Positions 37,156 to 45,573 of a stretch of DNA of 64,000 nucleotides are shown in pieces (positions within the stretch are counted from its first letter, which is position 1; each line of letters opens with the position of its first letter). The stretch spans positions 43,422 to 107,421 of the forward strand of contig JBDRDD010000032.1 in assembly GCA_043821115.1 (NCBI GenBank). Direction: 5' to 3'. Both the position numbers and the translations under genes were made by a program. This stretch comes from JBDRDD01 sp043821115 (GTDB lineage Bacteria; CAYTYR01; UBA6262; DAOVJB01). Below the pieces are notes generated by a model. The model did no database searches. It was given only the letters and a program-made list of their open reading frames with translations, and was not told the origin of the DNA.

Positions 37156-38076
37156 ATGTCAAAAGGACGTATTCTGGTAGTTGACGATGATGTTTTTATC
37201 CGCGATGTGGTAAAGACGGTCATGGAGCATGAAGGCTATGAAGTAATTGAGGCCTCAAACGGCCGTGAAGCACTGGAGCAGGCATCCAAACATGAGCCAA
37301 ATCTTATAATCATGGATTACATGATGCCAGAGGTTGACGGATATCAGGCATGCCTTAGGCTAAAGGAAGATTCAAAGCTAAAATCTATTCCCTTAATAAT
37401 GCTGACCGCCAAAGACGACATAGAAGACAAGGTGCAGTTGCTGGAAGATGGGGCGGATGATTTTATAGTAAAGCCCTTTGAACCGCGTGAGGTTGCTGCA
37501 AGGGTCAAGGCGATATTAAGAAGGGTAACACAGAGTCTTGATACAAACTCTCTTACGAAACTTCCGGGGGAAGTGTCTTTTTCGAAGCAATTGGAAGAGC
37601 AGATTACTCAAGGCAGTTCTTTCGCGGTGTTCTCTATCGAGTTAAGCGAATTTCAGGCATTCAACAATCGTTATGGTTTCGAGCATGGCAACAGGGTTAT
37701 ACGTGAAGTGGCACAGATGATTAAGCATCTTATGGAAAATTCAGGAAGCGACAGTGATTTTGTAGGGCATATAGGTGGTGTTAATTTTATAATAATTACA
37801 AAGCCCGATATTGTTGAGCGCGTATGCACCGAGCTTATTAACCGGTTTGACATGTTCATATCTACCTTTTACAGCCCGGAGGACAAAAGGCAGGGATATA
37901 TTGTAAGCCGCAACAAGGAAGGGTTCCTCAGCAGGTTTTCAATAATGAAGATGCACATTGCCGTGGTTACCAACCAGACGGAAAAAATATTTTCTTCCAG
38001 CCAGGTCAGTACGATGCTTGCCAAGCTAAAGGAAAAAGCACGGCTGGTCCCCAGAAGTAATTTCACTAAAAATTAA
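37156..38076 (+). CDS. Response regulator with degenerate GGDEF-like domain (GGVNF)
   Basis: 306-residue paralogue of the preceding protein, 15 bases behind it. The REC domain is intact (DDD at 10-12, Asp 54 in IIMDYMMPEVDG, Lys in FIVKPFEP). The output domain has lost key residues: the metal-site stretch is SIELSEFQAFNNRYG (Asp to Glu, Asp to Asn), GD becomes GN, and the signature is GHIGGVNF. It is predicted unable to make c-di-GMP and may act as a partner or inhibitor of the first copy, or as a nucleotide sensor. Confidence 0.85.
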   Translation: MSKGRILVVDDDVFIRDVVKTVMEHEGYEVIEASNGREALEQASKHEPNLIIMDYMMPEVDGYQACLRLKEDSKLKSIPLIMLTAKDDIEDKVQLLEDGADDFIVKPFEPREVAARVKAILRRVTQSLDTNSLTKLPGEVSFSKQLEEQITQGSSFAVFSIELSEFQAFNNRYGFEHGNRVIREVAQMIKHLMENSGSDSDFVGHIGGVNFIIITKPDIVERVCTELINRFDMFISTFYSPEDKRQGYIVSRNKEGFLSRFSIMKMHIAVVTNQTEKIFSSSQVSTMLAKLKEKARLVPRSNFTKN

Positions 38077-38102
38077 GAAAGATTCCCCTGGTGAGAAGGA
38101 AC

Positions 38103-38543
38103 ATGGAACGTACGTTAGTAATAATAAAACCCGATGGCGTTTGCAAGAAGCATGTTGGTGATATCTTAAAGCATTTCGAGAAGGAAGGCTTTAAGATATT
38201 AGCACTTAAGATGCTCCATCTGAATCGCTCAACGGCCGAGGGGTTTTATTCTGTTCACAAGGGAAAGCCGTTTTTTGACGCGTTTATCAGTTTCATAATC
38301 ACCGCCCCCTCTGTTATTGTGGTACTGGAAGGAAAATACGCGGTTTCCAGGATTAGAGAGATAATAGGCAAGACCGACTCTTCTCAGGCCCGTGAGGGAA
38401 CACTCAGGCGGACATACGGTGTTGATAACCGCAGGAACGTGGTTCACGGCTCTGAATCCAAGGCAATGGCCCATGTGGAGATAAGCTACTTCTTTGAACA
38501 TGAGGAAATACATTCTTATGAAAGCGGGGATTGGGATAAGTGA
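38103..38543 (+). CDS. ndk: Nucleoside diphosphate kinase
   Basis: 146 residues starting MERTLVIIKPDGV. The active-site His is in NVVHGSES, and the substrate region includes SFIITAPSVIVVLEGKYAV and REGTLRRTYG. It balances NTP pools by phosphate transfer through the phospho-His. The upstream GTG at 38091 is in frame, but the family consensus starts at the ATG at 38103. Overlaps ackA by four bases (GTGA). Confidence 0.95.
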   Translation: MERTLVIIKPDGVCKKHVGDILKHFEKEGFKILALKMLHLNRSTAEGFYSVHKGKPFFDAFISFIITAPSVIVVLEGKYAVSRIREIIGKTDSSQAREGTLRRTYGVDNRRNVVHGSESKAMAHVEISYFFEHEEIHSYESGDWDK

Positions 38544-39748
38544 AAGTTCTAGTGCTTAATTGTGGGAGTTCTTCGGTAAAGTATAAACTTAAAAAGATGG
38601 AAGATGAATCTATAATTGCCAGTGGTAAGGTTGAACGCATAGGTATGCATAACAGCATATTAACGCATCATCCCTCTGACAAGAAAGATATCAAGAAAGT
38701 CATGGAGGTCTTAACCCATGACAAGGCTATACAGGTGGTGATAGACGTTCTTCTCGATGAGGAACATGGTGTGATAAAAGATAAATCGGAAATAACCGCT
38801 GTAGGGCAAAGGGTTGTTCACGGGGGTGAGAAATTCGCCGAGTCAAGCCTGGTCACAGAAGAAGTAAAGGCAGATATAAAGGAATGTTTTGATCTGGCGC
38901 CTCTTCACAACCATCACAACTTCAGGGGTATAGAGGCTATTGAAAGATTGCTGCCTGGTGTTCCACAGGTAGCCGTGTTTGACACCTCCTTTCACCAGAC
39001 TATGCCGCCGCATTCATATATTTATGCTCTGCCTTACGCAGAATACCAGAAATACGGCATCAGGCGTTATGGTTTTCATGGCACCTCTCACAGGTATGTT
39101 TCTGAGCAGGCAGCCAAGTTCATGAAGAAGTCTCTTGGAGATATGAAGCTGATAACGTGTCATCTGGGTAATGGCTGCAGCATAACCGCTATAGATAAGG
39201 GAAGGTCGGTTGATACCTCCATGGGTTTCACCCCTCTTGAAGGTCTTGTTATGGGGACGCGTTGCGGGGATTTGGATCCTGCTATTGTCATACATATACT
39301 TACCAAGGCAGGGCTTTCTATTAGCGAAGTTGATGCCATGCTTAACAAGCACAGCGGGCTTGACGGGATATCCGGTATAAGCAATGATATGAGAGAGATT
39401 ATGCAGGAAGTGGATAGGGGTAATAAAAGGGCGCAGCTGGCCCTTGATATCTTTACATATAGGCTGAAAAAATATATTGCCGCATATGCGGGTGCCATGG
39501 GTGGTGTAGATGCTATAGTGTTCACGGCCGGTATAGGGGAGAATGTTCCGAGGGTTAGAGAGCAGAGCTGTTCAGGTCTGGAATTTATGGGTATAAAAAT
39601 AGATAAAGAAAAGAACAATGAAACTATAAGTAAACAGGGGGAAATAGGAGACAGTTCCTTTAAGGTCAGGATTTTCTGCATCCCGACCAATGAGGAGCTC
39701 ATTATTGCCCGGGATACCGCAAGTATAATAAAGCAAATGGAGGCATAA
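38540..39748 (+). CDS. ackA: Acetate kinase
   Basis: 402 residues with GTG start. ASKHA-fold motifs: VLNCGSSSVKYKL (phosphate-1), the substrate loop YGFHGTSHRYVS, CHLGNGCSITAI (phosphate-2), and FTAGIGENVPRVR (adenosine). It makes ATP from acetyl phosphate in fermentation. No pta is adjacent. Coupled to ndk upstream, and followed after one base by the flavoprotein subunit, which fits an energy-metabolism operon. Confidence 0.95.
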   Translation: MKVLVLNCGSSSVKYKLKKMEDESIIASGKVERIGMHNSILTHHPSDKKDIKKVMEVLTHDKAIQVVIDVLLDEEHGVIKDKSEITAVGQRVVHGGEKFAESSLVTEEVKADIKECFDLAPLHNHHNFRGIEAIERLLPGVPQVAVFDTSFHQTMPPHSYIYALPYAEYQKYGIRRYGFHGTSHRYVSEQAAKFMKKSLGDMKLITCHLGNGCSITAIDKGRSVDTSMGFTPLEGLVMGTRCGDLDPAIVIHILTKAGLSISEVDAMLNKHSGLDGISGISNDMREIMQEVDRGNKRAQLALDIFTYRLKKYIAAYAGAMGGVDAIVFTAGIGENVPRVREQSCSGLEFMGIKIDKEKNNETISKQGEIGDSSFKVRIFCIPTNEELIIARDTASIIKQMEA

Positions 39749-39749
39749 G

Positions 39750-40580
39750 GTGTTTGAGATTCTAGACAACAGGGAACTGGCTCCGGGTATAAAGCTTATG
39801 GAGGTTAAAGCTCCCCAGATCGTTGCAAAGATAAAGCCTGGTCAGTTCGTAGTCCTTCGCATAAGGGAAAAAGGGGAGAGGATACCTCTTACCGTGGCCT
39901 CAAAGCATGATGATAAGGGAACATTGGATATCATATACCAGGAAGTGGGAAAGACGACTGAGGAACTGGGGACACTAAAAAGCGGAGACTCTTTAATGGA
40001 TCTTGTGGGGCCCTTGGGTAAGCCGGGTCATGTGAAAAAATACGGTACGGTAGTTCTTATTGGCGGAGGCGTGGGAATAGCCACGCTTTTTCCATATATA
40101 AAGGCTTTCAAGGAAGCAGGAAATAAAGTCATCTCGGTACTGGGTGCCAGGACCAAGGAACTGCTTGTCTTGGAAGATGATATAAAGAAGCTAAGCGATG
40201 AGTGCCATATTTCCACGGATGACGGAAGCTATGGTAGAAAAGGCTTTGTTACTGATGTGCTTAAGGATCTGTTAAAGGATAAAATCGACCTTGTACTTTC
40301 TATAGGACCTCTCCCAATGATGAAGGCTGTCAACGGTGTTACTAAACCAGAGGGTATTCTTACATGGGTTTCTCTTAATACTATTATGCTTGACGGTACG
40401 GGAATGTGCGGGAGTTGCAGGCTGACTGTAGATGGTAAGGTAAAGTTTGCCTGTGTTGACGGGCCTGAGTTTGAAGCGGATAAAGTTGATTTTGATGAGC
40501 TTATGCTGCGAAATAACAGATTTGCCAGGGAAGAAGCTCTTTCGCTTAATGAATACCACAAGAAGTGCATTGATGTGTGA
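39750..40580 (+). CDS. nfnA: FAD/NAD-binding iron-sulfur subunit (NfnA/SudB/PyrK-like)
   Basis: 276 residues with GTG start. Ferredoxin-reductase fold: FAD site GERIPLTVASKHDDKG, NAD site LIGGGVGIATLFPYIKAF, and a C-terminal [2Fe-2S] region with DGTGMCGSCR and FACVDGPEF. In pairs with a GltD-like partner, as here, such subunits form NfnAB (NADH-dependent ferredoxin:NADP oxidoreductase, electron bifurcating) or sulfide dehydrogenase. Which of these applies cannot be fixed from sequence alone. Confidence 0.82.
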   Translation: MFEILDNRELAPGIKLMEVKAPQIVAKIKPGQFVVLRIREKGERIPLTVASKHDDKGTLDIIYQEVGKTTEELGTLKSGDSLMDLVGPLGKPGHVKKYGTVVLIGGGVGIATLFPYIKAFKEAGNKVISVLGARTKELLVLEDDIKKLSDECHISTDDGSYGRKGFVTDVLKDLLKDKIDLVLSIGPLPMMKAVNGVTKPEGILTWVSLNTIMLDGTGMCGSCRLTVDGKVKFACVDGPEFEADKVDFDELMLRNNRFAREEALSLNEYHKKCIDV

Positions 40581-40630
40581 TATATATAAAATGATATATA
40601 GATATATAAATATGTATAGGGAGATATAAC

Positions 40631-42019
40631 TTGGAAGATAGGAATAAGATGCCTCAAAGAGAGGCCAAAGAGAGGATAAAGGATTTCGAGGAAGTCAATT
40701 TCGGTTATAACAAGGAGCATGCCATAAGTGAGGCGAAAAGATGCATACAATGCAAAAAGCCTTTATGCATGGAAGGGTGCCCTGTTGAGATAAATATACC
40801 AGAAATGATAAAGCATATAGCCCAGGAAGATTTTCTACAGGCTGTGATTACTGCCAAGGATAAGAATTCACTACCGGCCATCTGCGGGAGGGTATGTCCC
40901 CAGGAAACGCAGTGTGAAAAATTCTGTATACTTGGAAAAAAGGGAAAACCTGTTGCAATAGGGCATCTTGAGCGATTTGTGGCGGATTGGGGAGCTGATC
41001 AGGGGCAGGATACAATATCAGACACTTCTCCAGGTAAAAAAGGAGCAAAGATAGCTGTTGTAGGCTCTGGACCGGCCGGACTTACATGTGCGGCTAATCT
41101 TGCAAAAATGGGTTATCAGGCAACTATATTCGAATCCCTCTCAGATGCGGGTGGAGTGCTTCGCTATGGAATTCCGGCATTCAGACTTTCCAGGGATGTT
41201 GTCGACAGGGAAATAGAGTATGTGAAAGAGCTTGGTGTTAGAATAGATGTAAATATGCTTATAGGCCAGATTAAGAGCATAAATGATCTCTTCGATGAGG
41301 GATACAAGGCTATATTTATAGGAACGGGCGCCGGTTTGCCGAGGTTTATGGATATACCAGGAGAGAACCTTAACGGTGTATATTCGGCGAATGAATTCCT
41401 TACAAGGATAAACCTTCTTAAGGCATACAGGTTCCCGGAGTATGATACTCCTGTTACCTGTGGCAGGAAGGTCGCAGTTATAGGGGCGGGTAATGTGGCT
41501 GTGGACTCGGCGAGAAGTGCTCTAAGGCTTGGGGCCGAAGAGGTCTCTATAGTATATAGGAGAAGCAAGCGGGAGATGCCGGCTAGGGATGAGGAGATAG
41601 AGCATGCAAAAGAGGAAGGCGTAAAATTCCATCTGCTGACCCTACCTGTTGAGATATATTCAAACGGCAAGGGAAGCATCAGAGGTATGAGGTGCATAAA
41701 GATGGAACTGGGAGAGCCTGATGATAGCGGGAGAAGAAGGCCTGTTCCGGTCAAGGGCTCTGATTTTGATATGGATGTTGATACGCTAGTAGTGGCGATA
41801 GGGCAGAATCCTAACCCGCTTCTACCGGCACTTACACCTGATCTGGAAATTGGCAGGTGGGGTAATGTCGTAATAGATCCTGATACGATGAAAACAAGCA
41901 TAAAGGGTGTATTTGCAGGGGGAGATATAGCTACAGGTGCTGCTACCGTCATAGAAGCCATGGGAGCCGGAAAGCACGCGGCAAGATCTATACACGAATT
42001 CCTTAAAAAAAGAGCCTGA
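40631..42019 (+). CDS. nfnB: NADPH-dependent oxidoreductase, GltD/NfnB-like
   Basis: 462 residues with TTG start (AGGGAG ten bases upstream). An N-terminal [4Fe-4S] region with CIQCKKPLCMEGCPV and CGRVCPQETQCEKFC, an FAD motif VGSGPAGLTCAANLAKMGY, an NADPH motif GAGNVAVDSARSALRLGAE and the closing GGDIATGAATVIEAMGAGK. It is the homotetrameric GltA/NfnB type. With the preceding subunit it probably forms a bifurcating NfnAB complex. A stand-alone glutamate synthase small subunit is the alternative, but no large subunit is seen. Confidence 0.82.
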   Translation: MEDRNKMPQREAKERIKDFEEVNFGYNKEHAISEAKRCIQCKKPLCMEGCPVEINIPEMIKHIAQEDFLQAVITAKDKNSLPAICGRVCPQETQCEKFCILGKKGKPVAIGHLERFVADWGADQGQDTISDTSPGKKGAKIAVVGSGPAGLTCAANLAKMGYQATIFESLSDAGGVLRYGIPAFRLSRDVVDREIEYVKELGVRIDVNMLIGQIKSINDLFDEGYKAIFIGTGAGLPRFMDIPGENLNGVYSANEFLTRINLLKAYRFPEYDTPVTCGRKVAVIGAGNVAVDSARSALRLGAEEVSIVYRRSKREMPARDEEIEHAKEEGVKFHLLTLPVEIYSNGKGSIRGMRCIKMELGEPDDSGRRRPVPVKGSDFDMDVDTLVVAIGQNPNPLLPALTPDLEIGRWGNVVIDPDTMKTSIKGVFAGGDIATGAATVIEAMGAGKHAARSIHEFLKKRA

Positions 42020-42038
42020 AAAGTTTTTTATTTTTTTC

Positions 42039-42067
42039 TTGACAAGTTTTTGAATATATGGTATAAG
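42039..42067 (+). promoter_or_regulatory. Promoter of a short intergenic RNA
   Basis: TTGACA at 42039-42044 and TATAAG at 42062-42067, spacer 17. It starts just after the nfnB-like gene. There is no coding sequence between it and the terminator at 42118-42154. Confidence 0.65.
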
Positions 42068-42072
42068 TAAAA

Positions 42073-42154
42073 CATCATAACCTTGAGAAGCAGTTGTAGT
42101 TGAATAGGAATCTATAGGCTACAGGAGCACTATGATGTCCCTGTGGCTTTTTTT
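42073..42154 (+). ncRNA. Putative small RNA or leader with its own terminator, unknown family
   Basis: About 80 bases between a near-consensus promoter and an intrinsic terminator (GCTACAGG at 42118-42125 with CCTGTGGC at 42140-42147, then seven Ts). The 5' end ACATCATA (42072-42079) is a perfect complement of TATGATGT (42131-42138), which lies in the terminator loop, so two alternative folds are possible. No reading frame of note. I could not match it to a known riboswitch. Confidence 0.5.
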
Positions 42155-42182
42155 GTTTGTTGAAAAACATAGAATCGTATAG

Positions 42183-42250
42183 TACTGATAAAAAATGCCC
42201 CGAGACAGGCAACATCAGTATGCGCATCAGCAGAGGGACAGTTTTTTTTG
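42183..42250 (+). other. Intergenic structured stretch of unknown role
   Basis: TACTGAT (42183-42189) pairs with ATCAGTA (42214-42220), enclosing TGCC/GGCA. It is followed by GCAGAGGGACAG and eight Ts (42242-42249). No gene is seen here. Confidence 0.3.
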
Positions 42251-42255
42251 GGCCC

Positions 42256-42284
42256 TTGACAAATCACAAAAAGCATGCTATACT
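42256..42284 (+). promoter_or_regulatory. Promoter driving riboswitch 1
   Basis: TTGACA at 42256-42261 and TATACT at 42279-42284, spacer 17, both consensus or nearly so. The same -35/-10 pair precedes the riboswitches at 62.4 and 63.7 kb. Confidence 0.8.
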
Positions 42285-42344
42285 TAGTTCAAAGGCCGGA
42301 GCAGGAAGTTCTTTAACAAAGCAGAACATTTCCCTAGTACAACT

Positions 42345-42425
42345 CTCCGAAAAGGCAAACCCTGAGTAATCAGGGGACGCAAAACTACGGGACCTAAAGT
42401 AAGGTTAGCCGAGTTATCGATAACC
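42345..42425 (+). promoter_or_regulatory. Cyclic-di-GMP-I (GEMM-I) riboswitch 1
   Basis: The core CCGAAAAGGCAAACC is followed by a hairpin CCCTGA/TCAGGG with GTAA tetraloop (GNRA), GGGACGCAAA, a second hairpin (ACCT/AGGT) and a 3' strand AGCCGAGTTATCGATAAC. This order is the GEMM-I consensus. The stretch after GCAAA is AACT instead of the usual AGCC, a deviation. The base expected to recognise the ligand (first G of GGCAAA) is G, which favours c-di-GMP over cGAMP. It controls the secreted-protein gene at 42499. Confidence 0.88.
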
Positions 42426-42449
42426 AATCGATAAATTCGGCTTTTTTTT
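42407..42449 (+). terminator. Terminator/expression platform of riboswitch 1
   Basis: AGCCGAGTTATCGAT (42407-42421) pairs with ATCGATAAATTCGGCT (42427-42442) around a five-base loop, followed by eight Ts. Its 5' arm is the 3' strand of the aptamer, so aptamer folding and termination exclude each other; ligand should turn the gene on. Confidence 0.85.
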
Positions 42450-42498
42450 GTTTTAAATCGTGGAGCATAATTTACAATGGAAGGAGGTGAATATAGAA

Positions 42499-43617
42499 AT
42501 GAAGAAGAGCTTAGTAATAGCAATATCAATAGCTTTAATGTTGGTTTTTGGTACAACAGCAGCAATAGCTGATACGGTTGCTTATGACTTTGAAGGTAGT
42601 GATCAGGGATGGGTAGTTGATACTAGCGCTTTCTATGGTGCTAACATCAAGTCATTAACCCCGTCTTCAGCTCAGTCACAGGGCGGTACAGGATCAATCG
42701 CGGTAGCTGTGGACGTTGATGAGAAGAAGCCACTGGCAACACCACCCTACATTAGTGATGTTATAAATGTAGGACCTTCTCCGGCAGCGAATCTTACGGG
42801 CTACACAAGTGTAAGGGCATATATCTATGTTCCTGCTAACAGCGTCATCTTGGATACGAATCCGCTTAACATGAGTGTTTACGTAAAGACTGGTACACTG
42901 TGGAAGTACTTTACAACCAACACGGACCAGACAGTGAATATCGATTCCAGTAACTTCGGAACTTGGGTACCTGTTGAGATCAACCTTTCATTAGCTCAGG
43001 ACGATACAGGACTTGACGGACAGATAGTTACCGATATTAACGATGTTAAGGAATTCGGTGTATCTTATTCTGGTTGCGGTGTCGCTACTGGTGATGGAAA
43101 CACAGCTACAGCTGATATCACCACATATGTGGACAGCATTACTTACATAGGCGCGGCAGCTTCCACAGATATCACGGTTACGGTTCAGGGTGTGACTCTG
43201 GGAGTTTCAATCACAGGAACTGTTGATTTTGGTAATGTTCAGATGGGTTCACAGACTGTTTCCACAAACGCATTGGTTGTGACCAACACTGGTTCTACTG
43301 CTGAGACATTCTCTCTTAGCCTGGTTAACCCGTCAGTTTGGACGGCGGTTAATACCACACCGGGTAATGAGACCTATGTTCTTGGTGCTATCTTCAACAC
43401 AGGAGGCCCAGCGATCGCTAACTTCATCGCACCTGAGGATTCAGTTATAGATCTTCCAAGGCAGTGCACCAGCACTGTTTTTGCAGGAAATGCAACTGGT
43501 ACATTTGTTCCTATGGGAGTATCGAAGGATCTCTGGTTACTGTTCAAAGCACCTGTTCAGACGAGTTCAACCACGCAGCAGAGCATCAGGTTAATCGTCA
43601 GCGCAGAGCAGTCTTAA
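42499..43617 (+). CDS. Secreted protein: carbohydrate-binding-like domain plus shared C-terminal domain
   Basis: 372 residues. The signal peptide (1-24) ends in TTAAIADT. Next comes a divergent copy of the jelly-roll module that begins YDFEGSDQGW and includes SVYVKTGTLWKYF (residues ~28-220). The final ~140 residues are the C-terminal domain found in five proteins of this region: TVQGVTLGVSITGTVDFG, VTNTGSTAETFSL, CTSTVFAGNATG and SIRLIVSAEQS at the end. GGAGGTG at 42483-42489 sets the ATG at 42499. It is the first gene after riboswitch 1. Exported and c-di-GMP-controlled by prediction; possibly a matrix or surface-layer component. The family is not known to me. Confidence 0.8.
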   Translation: MKKSLVIAISIALMLVFGTTAAIADTVAYDFEGSDQGWVVDTSAFYGANIKSLTPSSAQSQGGTGSIAVAVDVDEKKPLATPPYISDVINVGPSPAANLTGYTSVRAYIYVPANSVILDTNPLNMSVYVKTGTLWKYFTTNTDQTVNIDSSNFGTWVPVEINLSLAQDDTGLDGQIVTDINDVKEFGVSYSGCGVATGDGNTATADITTYVDSITYIGAAASTDITVTVQGVTLGVSITGTVDFGNVQMGSQTVSTNALVVTNTGSTAETFSLSLVNPSVWTAVNTTPGNETYVLGAIFNTGGPAIANFIAPEDSVIDLPRQCTSTVFAGNATGTFVPMGVSKDLWLLFKAPVQTSSTTQQSIRLIVSAEQS

Positions 43618-43627
43618 TGAGTGATAT

Positions 43628-43671
43628 AGTTACTGTTTCCTCCTGGCTTTTTGCCAGGGGGAACAGTAACT
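43628..43671. repeat. Near-perfect 19-bp inverted repeat between secreted-protein genes
   Basis: AGTTACTGTT... (43628-43647) pairs with ...AACAGTAACT (43653-43671) around a TTTTT loop, with one bulge/mismatch position. There is no T run after it, so it is not a typical terminator. It may protect the upstream mRNA end or limit read-through to the next gene. Confidence 0.75.
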
Positions 43672-43698
43672 AAAAGGAAAAATGGAGATGAAAACAAA

Positions 43699-45555
43699 AT
43701 GAATAAAAAGGAACACAAACACAACTTAATAATGAAAATAACCAAACTCCTGATTATAACGGCCTTATTGGGATATACTAATATTCTCCCTATTATGTCT
43801 TTAGTCAAAAATGCGGAGGCAGCGGGGCTTAGTAGCTCTACGCCCAAAATTTATGTAACTAACCTTGAAATCGGAAATACTTACCGTTTAAGCACACAGA
43901 CAAACGGTATTTTTATAAAGGTTACTAATACAGATCCTATTACAACGGACCTCGGAGTTCACATACTAGGAGACTATTGGGCGAGTGAAGCAAGCGAAGG
44001 ATACGATCCTCTTCCAGATGCTCAAACTTCATGGATTACACCGGATCCTGATAGTTTCACAGCTGTTGGATATAATGAAACGGTAGATGTCGATTTAGAA
44101 ATTACCATTCCAGATGACCCACAGTATGCCGGAAAGCAATATTACTGTGGTGTATGGGTTGTGCAGGAAAACTTTGCCGGTTTTGCAGGAGCCGGAGTTA
44201 TAGCTAAGCTATATTTCAATATAATATCCGGTGGTCCTTCCCAGGATGCTCCAACCAATGTTAACGTGGTCGATGCCACAACTGGCGGAAAGCTCAATCT
44301 CTCATGGGTCAATCCGGCAAGTCTCGATCATATACATGTCTATCGCTCCACTACAGCGGGTTCAACAGGGACTCTCGTTCATGACAATATTACCGGAGAA
44401 ACACTTTCTGATACAGGTTTAACTAACGGTACCACATACTACTACGTGGTAAGGGCTATGAACTCCTCCGGGACAGAATCAACTAATAACGATCAGTACA
44501 GCGGTGTTCCTACCGGAACGGGCGATGCTGCACCACCTGAAATCGCCGGTACACCATCTGTTGAGAATAAGATTCTGCTTCCTAACAAGCAGTTCAGGGT
44601 GGATGCACTTATAAGCGATAACGTACAAGTAACCTCAGCTACCGTGTATTACAGGAAAGCCGGGGACACTTCTTACAGCAACGCGTCATTTAGCCCTGCT
44701 CCTGACGGTTCTTCAAGTTACAGCGGCAGTGCGTACATTCCTTCAGATATAGTTACCACGGCTGGTTTTGAATACTATCTGGAAGCTTCTGATGGACTTA
44801 ATAGCGGCTATGTTGGTTCATCAAGCAATCCTGAAGAGGTATTAAATGTTGGTAAGGCTACAATAGCGGTTTACGGGATAAGCAATGATCTTACAGTTGT
44901 AAACAGTGAGACATGGGAAACCGTAGCATCTATGAGTATTCCTGCCAACGCTCTCAGCCGTCAGACAGAGATAAGGGTCACACAGCTTGATCCTGTTAGT
45001 TTATACACGAATAACAGCGATCTGACCAAGAGTGACACGCCTGTTCTGGCTTACGAGCTTGAACCTCACGGCACGCAGTTCAACAAGCCTATAAACATCA
45101 CAATGTACTATAATGATATTGATTCAGACGGAGTTGTTGACGCGACTAATGTTGCAGAAGACGGGCTCGCGATGTTCTTCTATGACGGACAGACCTGGAG
45201 ATACATACGAAGTTCAGTGGATGTTGCTAACAATAAGGTAACAGCGACAGTTGATCATTTTACAACGTTCGCCCTGTTCCCGGCAAGGCTGCTTGCGGCC
45301 TCAGATTACAGGCCTGCACGCAAGATCATCACGCCTAACGGCGACGGGACCAATGACGAGGCACTGTTCACGGGCTTAACCTCAGAAATCAAGATATTTG
45401 ATGTCACGGGTAAGCTTATAAGGACCGTCTCAGCTAGTACAGGGAAATGGGACGGTAAGGATGATGATGGTGATGTTGCCAGAAACGGCGTCTACATATA
45501 CCAGTACAAATATGATGGCACATTAATAAGCGGCACTATAGCCGTTGCTAAGTAA
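43699..45555 (+). CDS. Surface protein with Ig-like, FN3 and type-B-like C-terminal sorting domain
   Basis: 618 residues. Signal peptide with long n-region (to KNAEAAG). Order: Ig-like domain (~50-180) shared with the protein at 48833 (IPDDPQYAGKQYYCGVW); FN3 (~182-272, LSWVNPASLDHIHVYRS); a second beta-domain (~275-390); a ZU5-like segment (~390-530, SMSIPANALSRQTEIRV); and a C-terminal ~75-residue domain with KIITPNGDGTNDEALF, KIFDVTGKLIRTV and GVYIYQYKYDG. The last matches the gliding-associated/FlgD-Ig type that serves as type IX secretion signal in Bacteroidota. GGAG at 43684-43687 favours ATG at 43699. A PorV-like barrel gene follows at once. Function as a secreted adhesin or enzyme scaffold is inferred. 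Confidence 0.8.
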   Translation: MNKKEHKHNLIMKITKLLIITALLGYTNILPIMSLVKNAEAAGLSSSTPKIYVTNLEIGNTYRLSTQTNGIFIKVTNTDPITTDLGVHILGDYWASEASEGYDPLPDAQTSWITPDPDSFTAVGYNETVDVDLEITIPDDPQYAGKQYYCGVWVVQENFAGFAGAGVIAKLYFNIISGGPSQDAPTNVNVVDATTGGKLNLSWVNPASLDHIHVYRSTTAGSTGTLVHDNITGETLSDTGLTNGTTYYYVVRAMNSSGTESTNNDQYSGVPTGTGDAAPPEIAGTPSVENKILLPNKQFRVDALISDNVQVTSATVYYRKAGDTSYSNASFSPAPDGSSSYSGSAYIPSDIVTTAGFEYYLEASDGLNSGYVGSSSNPEEVLNVGKATIAVYGISNDLTVVNSETWETVASMSIPANALSRQTEIRVTQLDPVSLYTNNSDLTKSDTPVLAYELEPHGTQFNKPINITMYYNDIDSDGVVDATNVAEDGLAMFFYDGQTWRYIRSSVDVANNKVTATVDHFTTFALFPARLLAASDYRPARKIITPNGDGTNDEALFTGLTSEIKIFDVTGKLIRTVSASTGKWDGKDDDGDVARNGVYIYQYKYDGTLISGTIAVAK

Positions 45556-45573
45556 GATAAGGAGATGATTTTA

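Noticed and set aside
45115..45170. Dockerin repeat (DIDSDGVVDATN) in the protein at 43699
   Set aside because: A single calcium-loop-like stretch without the paired second repeat or the dockerin helices; it lies inside a beta-rich domain.
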